Shown: positions 25,828-32,320 of the stretch, piece after piece
Position numbering within the stretch: position 1 is the first letter of the stretch
Layout: every line of letters starts with the position of its first letter
Source: Mariprofundaceae bacterium
Lineage (GTDB): Bacteria; Pseudomonadota; Zetaproteobacteria; Mariprofundales; Mariprofundaceae
NCBI GenBank assembly: GCA_030950585.1
Contig: JAUZRG010000192.1
Coordinates: 1-32,320 of the forward strand
DNA length: 32,320 nucleotides
Reading direction: 5' to 3'
Program-made: the position numbers and the translations under genes
Notes under the pieces: generated by a model
Database searches by the model: none
Told to the model about the DNA's origin: nothing
What the model saw: only the letters and a program-made list of their open reading frames with translations

Positions 25828-25885
25828 TTTTTAACATTTGACCTATAGGTATATAACTAAAGTTGGCGTAAAATTTATAAGCATC

Positions 25886-27175
25886 TTATTCTGGTATATG
25901 CCAGATGCTTTGTAGTAGGCTGGTATTGGGGTTCATACGTTCGCCTTTTAAAAATGCATGTACAAAGCTTTGAATTTCTTTGAGTTGAAACTGACGACGA
26001 ACACTGAGTAACCAACGCAGGTCGGGGCTAGCTTCACATAACTTTTGATATTTCTTTGCATCTAGCATCATTAAAATACAATCGGTCAGGGCGCGAACAG
26101 TTGCACTTCGGTGACCTCCATTGATAATGGATAACTCACCAATGACAGCACCACGGGTCATGGTTTTAAAAGGCTTTTCGTTGCCTTTAATTTCTAAATT
26201 GACACTCATATGACCAAGACGAAGCAAGTAAATAGCTTGATTGGGATCTCCTTCAAAAAATAAGGACTGTCCTGCACTCAGTTCCACAGGTGTCATGCAT
26301 TGCGCAGCATATTGGCGTGATTTTGAATCTAAGATGGAGAACACTGGTGCTAAGGCAAGTTGTTGTAATAAGATGCGTTTGCGATATAATGTTTCCATAT
26401 ATGTTTTTAAATTGGCTAAAAGACATTGTAGTTTTTCAATGTGTTTATATGAAATCACCAATAACGATGTTTCTTCTCTGGCAATGAGTTCAGCGGTGCG
26501 TTTGCCTCCGGTAAAGTAGGCAACTTCACCACAAAGTTCATGGCTCTTGACGATACCCAGTGAATCTTGGCGGTTATCCAGTGTCATCCGTGCCTCAAGT
26601 TTACCGCTCATGACAAAAAACATTTCATCGGCATGATCGCCCAAAGAAACCAACACTTCACCATTCTTGATGGTGCGCAGCGACATGTAAGTCATGGTTT
26701 CTGTAAACACTTCTGCACTTGAGATACTGGAAAATATAACGGCATCTTTGACACGATAATACAAGCGTTCGGCATCGCTTAGAAACACATCCATATCTTC
26801 ATGCCAAAAGCCGTTGCTACTGAGACGTTTGATGATTTGATGTGGTCCATGTAAATCATCAGGTTGAAGTTTTCTGTAACGGTTTAATAGTGACAACGCC
26901 TGCATATCATACGACATTTCTGCATAATGGTGTGCAACCTTTAGATACCAATTAGCCGCTTCTGAATGACGATTTAATTTTTCATAACAATGTGCAACAC
27001 GTAGTAAAATATCTATTTTATGAATCTTGTCGGATAAGCCTTGTGCATGTGTTAGATAACATTTTGCAGCTTGATCATAATCGTTATTTTCTAAAGCTTT
27101 TCGTGCTTTTAAAAGCATGTTGCTTCTTGTTTCTATGTGATTGCTTGCATTTTTTTTCAATGCATTAAACAACAT
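25886..27175 (-). CDS. TPR-like protein with two cyclic-nucleotide-binding domains (paralogue 2)
   Basis: This 429-residue paralogue of the downstream gene has the same architecture: a TPR-like N-terminus (about 15-110, NNDYDQAAKCYLTHA and HSEAANWYLKVAHHYAEM), a first cNMP domain with GEVAYFTGGKRTAE (216-229) and a second with GELSIINGGHRSATV (346-360). Both cassettes keep the Glu and Arg that contact cyclic nucleotides, so both may be functional. The start at 27175 is chosen because GGAGA lies 8 bases upstream and because MLFNALKK then aligns with the MIFKSSGK start of paralogue 1. An ATG at 27244 would add 23 residues without support. The output is unknown. A scaffold that reports nucleotide level to a partner is the simplest reading. 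Confidence 0.85.
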   Translation of the reverse strand: MLFNALKKNASNHIETRSNMLLKARKALENNDYDQAAKCYLTHAQGLSDKIHKIDILLRVAHCYEKLNRHSEAANWYLKVAHHYAEMSYDMQALSLLNRYRKLQPDDLHGPHQIIKRLSSNGFWHEDMDVFLSDAERLYYRVKDAVIFSSISSAEVFTETMTYMSLRTIKNGEVLVSLGDHADEMFFVMSGKLEARMTLDNRQDSLGIVKSHELCGEVAYFTGGKRTAELIAREETSLLVISYKHIEKLQCLLANLKTYMETLYRKRILLQQLALAPVFSILDSKSRQYAAQCMTPVELSAGQSLFFEGDPNQAIYLLRLGHMSVNLEIKGNEKPFKTMTRGAVIGELSIINGGHRSATVRALTDCILMMLDAKKYQKLCEASPDLRWLLSVRRQFQLKEIQSFVHAFLKGERMNPNTSLLQSIWHIPE

Positions 27176-27594
27176 TCTATTCTCTCCAAGTGCTGATAAA
27201 CTCCCCAGTGCCCAGCGCATCCATTCAATGTTATATTTCTTCATGTGTCCAGTAACCGACTTGTGGATAGGGGATGGCTTCGTTGAAGTTGATCTTTTCT
27301 TGAGCCTAAAGACTCTATTTATGATGTCGTTTTAGTCAGGAAGGTTTATTTGTAAATAGCTAGCGTTAGAGTTCATCTTATAATAGAAAGCTTGATCATT
27401 TTAGGTATGTTTGTTTACTGGTGTTAGGCAGTTGTGATTGGTTACTCATCCTCGAATAATGAGATTCGGGGTCAAGTTGCGTAACGTCAGTTATTTAGCA
27501 TATTTGCGCGAGGTATCTTTATCTGATGTGTCGATGCATGCTTAGGGATACAGGGTTAAATGAATCATTTTTGTAAAAAGACAGAGGGATTGTT
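27176..27594 (+). other. 419-base non-coding region before citrate synthase
   Basis: This divergent gap must hold promoters for both the cNMP gene and citrate synthase. A perfect -10-like TATAAT lies at 27379-27384, though no good -35 precedes it. At 27450-27471, CCTCGAAT pairs with ATTCGGGG (one G-T pair) around AATGAG. The overlapping pair CTCAT (27445-27449) and ATGAG (27459-27463) would compete with this hairpin. No T tract follows, so it is not a terminator. The region has no convincing gene. AGAGGG before 27595 is the citrate synthase ribosome site. Confidence 0.4.
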
Positions 27595-28743
27595 ATGACA
27601 ACACATACATATGTACCAGGACTCGCTGGTGTGCCCGTAACGGAATCAGAGATCTCATATGTCGATGGTCAAAAAGGCTCGCTAGAGTACTGTGGGATTG
27701 ATATTGAGGTGCTGGCGGAAAAATCCAGTTTTGAAGAGACATGTTACCTTCTCTTGCACCGTCGTTTGCCTAACCGTGAAGAGTTTGATCAATTCAATTT
27801 TTCTTTGAGCCATCACCGTCGTATTAAGTATAGCATTCGAGATATGATTAAATGTTATCCTGATGCCGCTCATCCAATGGATGCATTGCAAGCAGGGTCT
27901 GCTGCCTTGGGCATGTTTTATCCACTGGCCGACCAAGAAGATCAGGTTCAAGCGCAAAAAGACTTGGATATGGCTGCCATTCGTTTGATTGCAAAAATGC
28001 CGACATTGGTTGCTGCGCATGCTCGCATGCGTGTGGGTGATGACCCAATAACACCACGCGATGACTTAAGCCATGCCGCTAACTTTTTATATATGCTGCG
28101 TGGTGAAGAACCTTCAGCATTAGAAGCACGCATTATGGATGTGGCATTTATTGTGCATGCAGAACATACGATCAATGCCAGTACCTTTTCAGCTATGGTC
28201 ACAGCTTCGACGTTGGCAAATGCGTATACCGTGATTAGTAGCGCGATTGGAACCTTATCAGGGCCATTACATGGTGGAGCCAATGAAGATGTATTGAATA
28301 TGTTGGATGATATTGACCATGTCGCCGATACCGAAGCTTATATGTATCAAAAATTAAAGCGTAAAGAAAAAATCCCTGGTTTGGGGCATCGCATTTATAA
28401 AACAAAAGATCCTCGAGCCACTTTATTGCAAAAGTTATACTTTGAACTGAGCACTCAAGGTGGTCCTGATTTGAACTATGAAAAAGCAAAAATCATTGAA
28501 AGCGTTGCGGCAGAAATTTTAGGGCCAAAAGGCATTTGCCCCAATGTCGATTTCTATTCGGGTACGGTGTACCGTAAATTAGGTATTAGCCCGGACTTGT
28601 TCACCCCTATCTTTGCGGTGGCACGGGTTGCTGGTTGGTTGGCTCATTGGAAAGAACAGTTGGGTAACAGCCGCATTTACCGTCCTCAACAAATTTACAT
28701 TGGTCAACATCGGCAAGCATATACACCGATAGAACAGCGTTAA
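27595..28743 (+). CDS. gltA: Citrate synthase
   Basis: Citrate synthase condenses oxaloacetate and acetyl-CoA at the entry of the TCA cycle. The 382-residue protein has the short form found in archaea, Gram-positives and some proteobacteria, without the N-terminal extension of the NADH-regulated 430-residue E. coli type. Catalytic and binding residues visible are His191 (HAEHTINAS), His226 (GPLHGGANEDV), His265 (GLGHRIYKTKDPRA) and Asp319 (NVDFYSGTVY). The N-terminus, GSLEYCGIDIEVLAEKSSFEE (about 28-48), matches the usual RGYDIxDLA region. It is monocistronic, ended by a terminator 8 bases after the stop. A methylcitrate synthase role is possible but no prp genes are nearby. Confidence 0.93.
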   Translation: MTTHTYVPGLAGVPVTESEISYVDGQKGSLEYCGIDIEVLAEKSSFEETCYLLLHRRLPNREEFDQFNFSLSHHRRIKYSIRDMIKCYPDAAHPMDALQAGSAALGMFYPLADQEDQVQAQKDLDMAAIRLIAKMPTLVAAHARMRVGDDPITPRDDLSHAANFLYMLRGEEPSALEARIMDVAFIVHAEHTINASTFSAMVTASTLANAYTVISSAIGTLSGPLHGGANEDVLNMLDDIDHVADTEAYMYQKLKRKEKIPGLGHRIYKTKDPRATLLQKLYFELSTQGGPDLNYEKAKIIESVAAEILGPKGICPNVDFYSGTVYRKLGISPDLFTPIFAVARVAGWLAHWKEQLGNSRIYRPQQIYIGQHRQAYTPIEQR

Positions 28744-28750
28744 GTTTTCA

Positions 28751-28780
28751 TAGGGTTGGCATTGCCAACCCTATTTTTTT
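28751..28780 (+). terminator. Intrinsic terminator after citrate synthase
   Basis: TAGGGTTGGC (28751-28760) pairs perfectly with GCCAACCCTA (28764-28773) over a three-base loop, followed by T7. The last three stem bases are, on the minus strand, the stop codon of the YdjM-like gene. Confidence 0.92.
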
Positions 28781-29304
28781 GTAAGCGTCTTCCAGACCAA
28801 TCCCAATAAAAAGATAAAAGCACAGGGTAACCAGACCCATAATAACTCTGTTGCAATGACGTTGAGGCCTTGGCCTTGAAAAAAACGGATGGGGTTGAGT
28901 GTCGCGACTTCAATGGGCTGAAAGGGAAAGAAAAAGCGTTCATTGCTAAAGGGCGATAAAAAAGCAATGCCAAGGCCACCGTTGGTCAATGCATCCAAGA
29001 AACCATGTGACATCATGCACACACCCAAATAAAGCCACAGAGCATAAAGATTTAGCTCGTATTGTTGGTGAACCCACCACGCACTTAAACCACTCAATAT
29101 AAAGGCTGTAAGCAAAGAATGGCTTAAGCCTCGGTGCCCAAGCAGGTGTTCATAAGGAATACCAAACCAAAAACCAATGACATCAAGATCAGGCACGACG
29201 GAAAGCAGCATACCAATTATCAAGGTCTGTTTTAAGGCAGGGCTGCGCTCTAACCAAGAGGAAAAGCCAATGGCAACGGCGGTGTGGGTGAAAATAGTGG
29301 ACAT
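28771..29304 (-). CDS. YdjM-family membrane-bound metal-dependent hydrolase
   Basis: This 177-residue inner-membrane protein has four or five hydrophobic helices and the metal-binding pattern of the YdjM/YfhO (DUF457) family: His7 (THTAVA), PDLD (38-41), GHRGLSHS (56-63) and SHGFLDALTNGG (99-110). Members are predicted metal-dependent hydrolases. In E. coli YdjM is LexA-regulated, but no LexA box is visible here. The reaction is unknown, and lipid or phospholipase-type activity has been proposed for the family. The ATG at 29304 has AGGA 8 bases upstream, and a TTG one codon earlier is rejected. It follows the ankyrin gene by nine bases on the same strand. The stop codon lies inside the stem of the citrate synthase terminator. 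Confidence 0.85.
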   Translation of the reverse strand: MSTIFTHTAVAIGFSSWLERSPALKQTLIIGMLLSVVPDLDVIGFWFGIPYEHLLGHRGLSHSLLTAFILSGLSAWWVHQQYELNLYALWLYLGVCMMSHGFLDALTNGGLGIAFLSPFSNERFFFPFQPIEVATLNPIRFFQGQGLNVIATELLWVWLPCAFIFLLGLVWKTLTKK

Positions 29305-29313
29305 CAATCAGTC

Positions 29314-29733
29314 CTAATCGTCTTTTTCAATATACATGAGTTCTGCGCCATGCTTAATATATAAACGTGTGATCTCAGGTGTCATAGCACCATAAAAAGC
29401 AAAGTAGTAAGGATAGTTCCAATCTTTGTTGCGGATATTTGGATTGGCTCCAGCTTCCAGCAACACACGAATCGCCTGTTCATTTCTTTCTGCAAAATGC
29501 AAAGGGGTATCATGGCGCAAATTTAGGGTCCCGGGTTCAGCACCTTGGGAGATGAGCCAGATCATCATGTCGATGTCTGTTTTTTTAGCAGCATGATGCA
29601 AAGCCGTGTTGTGCTTTGAATCGCTATGATTGATCAAGTCAGGCTGAGCAAGAAGGCATGTCTTGAGCGTTTCTTGATCATGATTCTGGGCTGCATGAAA
29701 CCATAAGTCTTGTGGGTTGGCTGTGTTTGGCAT
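29314..29733 (-). CDS. Ankyrin-repeat protein
   Basis: This 139-residue protein has about three ankyrin repeats: HNTALHHAAKKTDIDMMIWLISQGAEP (about 41-67, split here only by reading), RHDTPLHFAERNEQAIRVLLEAGANP (about 73-98), and a degenerate third with YYFAFYGAMTPEITRLYIKHGAE. The first helix pair (FHAAQNHDQETLKTCLLAQP) is an N-terminal cap. There is no signal peptide, so it is a cytoplasmic protein-binding module. The partner is unknown. GGGAGG precedes the ATG. It is probably co-transcribed with the YdjM-like gene. Upstream of it, 217 bases to hsdM hold only a terminator-like hairpin. Confidence 0.88.
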   Translation of the reverse strand: MPNTANPQDLWFHAAQNHDQETLKTCLLAQPDLINHSDSKHNTALHHAAKKTDIDMMIWLISQGAEPGTLNLRHDTPLHFAERNEQAIRVLLEAGANPNIRNKDWNYPYYFAFYGAMTPEITRLYIKHGAELMYIEKDD

Positions 29734-29883
29734 CGGAAAAGTGTACCTCCCTTGGTGTGATATGAGATAAGGTAATGAGTGATCCGTGTTTTGACTATCT
29801 TATGTTGGTTAAGTGGTCTTTTTTCCAGTGATACGTAGCTTACTTGTTTGTATCTCGTAAACGCAACGAAGTAGATCAAGTTA

Positions 29884-29927
29884 AAAATAAGAAGGCCTAC
29901 CCCATTTTTTTATTGACCGCGTAGGCC
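29884..29927 (-). terminator. Probable terminator after hsdM
   Basis: On the minus strand GGCCTAC (from 29927) pairs with GTAGGCC (to 29894) around a 20-base loop, followed by TTCTTATTTTT. The long loop makes it weaker than the others. It lies 24 bases past the hsdM stop. Confidence 0.5.
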
Positions 29928-29950
29928 GTAAGAGCGAAGCGTCATACGCG

Positions 29951-31483
29951 TTATAATGCTTCATTCTCATTAATTTTTTCCATAATTTCTCTGAAACTGT
30001 TCAAACCAGATTCCAAATTTTCTATAATTGTATTGGCAAGCACATCGGGATCAGGAAGATTGTCTAAGTCGGTTAAGCTCTTATCTTTAATCCAAAAAAT
30101 ATCGAGGCTTGTTTTATCTCTGGCTACAATATCAGCATACGAATATTTACGCCATCTGCCATCCCCATTTTCTTCAGTCCACGTTTCTTTCCTCTTATTC
30201 AGATTATCAGGGTTGTAGAGCTTAATGAATTCATCCAAATGCTGCATGGTCAACTTACGGGTTTTAGGAGTATGATGAATATTGGTTCGGTAATCATAAA
30301 ACCAAACCTCTTTTGTCCAAGCGTCTTTGCTTGCAGGTTGATTGTTAAAGAATAATACATTCGCTTTTACACCAGGTGCATAGAATATGCCTGTAGGTAG
30401 GCGAAGTATCGTATGCAGTTCCGTTGTTTTTAACAGTTGTTTTCTAACTTCTTCACCTGCGCCGCCTTCAAACAACACATTATCAGGTAATACGACTGCT
30501 GCTTCACCATTGATTTTAAGCATGGTTTTAATGTGCTGCAAGAAGTTGAGTTGTTTATTGGAAGTCGTTTCCCAAAAGTCTTGACGGTTGTAGCTCATAT
30601 CTTGCTTTTCAGCTTCACCCGCTTCATTGGTGATGGTGATGCTGCTTTTTTTACCAAAAGGTGGGTTAGCTAACACATAATCAACCCGTGTCCCATCATC
30701 TGAAATTAAGGCATCAGCAGATTTAATGGGGGTATGACCGTCGATTTCACCAATATTATGCAAATACATGTTCATCAAACACATTCTACGGGTATTGGCG
30801 ACAATCTCATTGCCGTAAAACGTCTCATTTTTCAGAAAGACTTTTTCTTCGCGATCTAATTTATTGTTGTCTACAATCCAATCGTAAGCAGCTAAGAAGA
30901 AACCACCTGTGCCACAAGCTGGGTCTGCAATGCTTTTTTGTGGCTTGGGTTGCACACACGCCACAATGGTTTTGATTAATGCTCTAGGCGTGAAGTATTG
31001 CCCAGCACCCGAACTACCACTGCTATCCATGGCGTTTTTTTCTAGTAAACCTTCATAGATTTTTCCTTTGATGTCTGCACCCATCATGTTCCAATGTTCT
31101 TTGTCGATAAGGTCGATGACCTTTAACAGTTTGGAAGGGTCTTGAATTTTATTTTGGCTCTTGGTGAAAATCTGCCCTAACATGCCTTTTTCTGTGGACA
31201 AGCTACGCAGTAATTGGCTGTAAAAAGATTCTAACTCTGCACCTCTTTTGCCAGAAAGTGTTTCCCAGTCGCAGGTTTCAGCATCCGTAATTTCATGGCC
31301 TTCAACATCTTTTAACTTGGGGAATGTTAAACCTTTGCTGTAAGGTGGTTTGTTCAATTCATCTGCCATTTTAAGAAATAGCAAATAGGTGATTTGTTCG
31401 AGGTAATCACCATAACCCACCCCATCATCACGCAATACGCCTGCAAGGTTCCAAATTTTTGCTACAATACTTGAATCAGTCAT
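29951..31483 (-). CDS. hsdM: Type I restriction-modification system methyltransferase subunit
   Basis: HsdM methylates adenine N6 at the site chosen by HsdS and is required for both modification and restriction. The 510-residue protein has the HsdM N-terminal helical domain (1-150, WNLAGVLRDDGVGYGDYLEQ and YLLFLKMADE), GAGQYFTPRALI, SAM-binding motif I DPACGTGGF (188-196) and catalytic motif IV NPPF (273-276). The N-terminus and length are full. It overlaps the RhuM gene upstream by four bases. A likely terminator follows, so hsdS and hsdR are not downstream and must be outside the window, upstream of RhuM, if the system is complete. Confidence 0.95.
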   Translation of the reverse strand: MTDSSIVAKIWNLAGVLRDDGVGYGDYLEQITYLLFLKMADELNKPPYSKGLTFPKLKDVEGHEITDAETCDWETLSGKRGAELESFYSQLLRSLSTEKGMLGQIFTKSQNKIQDPSKLLKVIDLIDKEHWNMMGADIKGKIYEGLLEKNAMDSSGSSGAGQYFTPRALIKTIVACVQPKPQKSIADPACGTGGFFLAAYDWIVDNNKLDREEKVFLKNETFYGNEIVANTRRMCLMNMYLHNIGEIDGHTPIKSADALISDDGTRVDYVLANPPFGKKSSITITNEAGEAEKQDMSYNRQDFWETTSNKQLNFLQHIKTMLKINGEAAVVLPDNVLFEGGAGEEVRKQLLKTTELHTILRLPTGIFYAPGVKANVLFFNNQPASKDAWTKEVWFYDYRTNIHHTPKTRKLTMQHLDEFIKLYNPDNLNKRKETWTEENGDGRWRKYSYADIVARDKTSLDIFWIKDKSLTDLDNLPDPDVLANTIIENLESGLNSFREIMEKINENEAL

Positions 31484-32320
31484 TTTTTTAACCTTTTAAT
31501 ATCTTCTTCAATTTCTTGTAAACTAGCTTCTTTTTCAAGCCGTTTTTGAGTGGCTTTGTATTTTTCAAATTCTTCGGCTGACTTTTCTAGCGCTTTTTGA
31601 TGGCTAATTTTTCCTGCATGGGTCAATAATTCTCTGCCATTCAATTGTACAATGGAATCTAGTCGCTCAATCCAGTCTTTCATATGCATAGTGATTTTCT
31701 GCTGTGCCATTGCTTCGGCAAAAGCGAGGTATTGTTCTACCAATAAACCAAGTAGTTTCACTTCATCTTCGTTTAGGTAGTTTTTGGCAACACTTATGTC
31801 ACTTTTCCTGATTTTAACCGTTGCTTTTTTATCGTACGATTGCATACCTAACAATGGTAAACTGGCATTTGCTCTACGGTAAACCAATTCAGCAGCAGTT
31901 TGACTACTAATTGCCCAAAGCAACTTATTCTGCACCACTTTAAAAAACTTTATCGTGTTTTCATCTTTAGGATGATAGTCGATACTGGTCGTATAAATGT
32001 CTTTGATTTTTTGATAGAAGAAACGTTCCGAAATTCGGATATCACGAATACGCTCTTGCAGTTCATTGAAGTAATTCATCGAAGAGCCAGACTTAAAACG
32101 ATCATCGTTTAAAGCAAACCCTTTAATGATATAGTCTTTTAGGCGTTGTGTTGCCCAAATTCTAAACTGTGTGCCTTGTAGCGATTTAATCCGATAACCT
32201 ACCGAAATAATGACATCAAGGTTGTAATATTTCAGTTCTTTCTCTTGCGTTTTTCCTGCAATAGCACCATGTTGGGTGGTGTGTGCAAAAAATGCACATA
32301 CCAGTTTCTCTTTCAATTCA
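31480..32320 (-). CDS. RhuM-family protein, 5' end outside the window
   Basis: The frame is open to the window edge, so the N-terminal region (normally 50-60 residues with a helix-turn-helix) is missing. The internal ATG at 32316 is not the real start. The visible part has the family core, ELKYYNLDVIISVGYRIKS, GTQFRIWATQRLKDYIIKGF and LNDDRFKSG, then a Fic/DOC-independent helical body and a coiled-coil-like charged C-terminus (residues rich in Glu and Lys, ending EEDIKRLKK). RhuM was named from a Salmonella pathogenicity island. Its molecular role is not established, but such genes are often embedded in type I restriction operons, as here, where it is coupled to hsdM by an ATGA overlap. Confidence 0.85.
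   Translation of the reverse strand, partial: ELKEKLVCAFFAHTTQHGAIAGKTQEKELKYYNLDVIISVGYRIKSLQGTQFRIWATQRLKDYIIKGFALNDDRFKSGSSMNYFNELQERIRDIRISERFFYQKIKDIYTTSIDYHPKDENTIKFFKVVQNKLLWAISSQTAAELVYRRANASLPLLGMQSYDKKATVKIRKSDISVAKNYLNEDEVKLLGLLVEQYLAFAEAMAQQKITMHMKDWIERLDSIVQLNGRELLTHAGKISHQKALEKSAEEFEKYKATQKRLEKEASLQEIEEDIKRLKK

Noticed and set aside
24565-27175. cNMP proteins as Crp/Fnr transcription factors
   Set aside because: Neither has a C-terminal winged helix, and each has two nucleotide-binding barrels and TPR-like repeats instead.
27176-27594. tRNA or small RNA gene in the long gap
   Set aside because: I could not find a T-loop sequence, a cloverleaf or a terminator. Only the two competing hairpins are present.

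Overview
The window reads as about 32 kb of chromosome from a Gram-negative (diderm) bacterium with moderate to low G+C. The diderm call rests on a retrograde phospholipid (Mla) transport operon with a TolC-type outer-membrane protein, on lipoproteins and signal peptides, and on intrinsic terminators and AGGA-type ribosome sites typical of proteobacteria. Gene content (MgtE, TrxB, YchJ, Tas, LeuCD, MlaFEDC, citrate synthase) fits a free-living proteobacterium. A marine, zetaproteobacterium-like host is possible, but that is a guess from overall impression and not a demonstrated assignment.

Layout. 1-1405: a truncated secreted Ig-like protein on the minus strand and a small six-cysteine secreted protein on the plus strand. 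1418-2481: a YchJ-like SEC-C protein and a glutathione S-transferase, translationally coupled. 2482-5031: mgtE, behind an FNR-like site with a well-placed -10 box, then trxB and a terminator. 5039-9527: a three-gene minus-strand unit made of an NMT1/THI5-like substrate-binding lipoprotein, a 924-residue hybrid sensor kinase, and an MglA/COG2229-like G-domain protein that has lost its P-loop. 9823-13265: cysK, cobQ and tas in one direction. 13363-15095: a membrane spermidine-synthase-like enzyme. 15094-17141: leuC-leuD. 17189-19375: a secreted subtilisin-family protease ending in a Gly-Cys/transmembrane/basic sorting tail.

19462-23460: a tight mlaF-mlaE-mlaD-tolC-mlaC operon closed by a strong terminator, with an outer-membrane-channel gene inserted between mlaD and mlaC. 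23546-27175: a ParM/Alp-type actin-like ATPase gene running into two tandem paralogues that combine an N-terminal TPR-like region with two cyclic-nucleotide-binding domains. 27595-28780: citrate synthase and its terminator. 28771-29733: an ankyrin-repeat protein and a YdjM-type membrane hydrolase. 29951-32320: a defence-type module of a RhuM-family protein (cut by the window edge) overlapping the type I methyltransferase hsdM.

Most genes are housekeeping. The parts most likely to hold undescribed biology are the binding-protein/hybrid-kinase/pseudo-GTPase operon, the actin-like gene abutting the duplicated TPR-cNMP proteins, and the TolC-containing Mla operon. No rRNA, tRNA, CRISPR array or insertion sequence was recognised.
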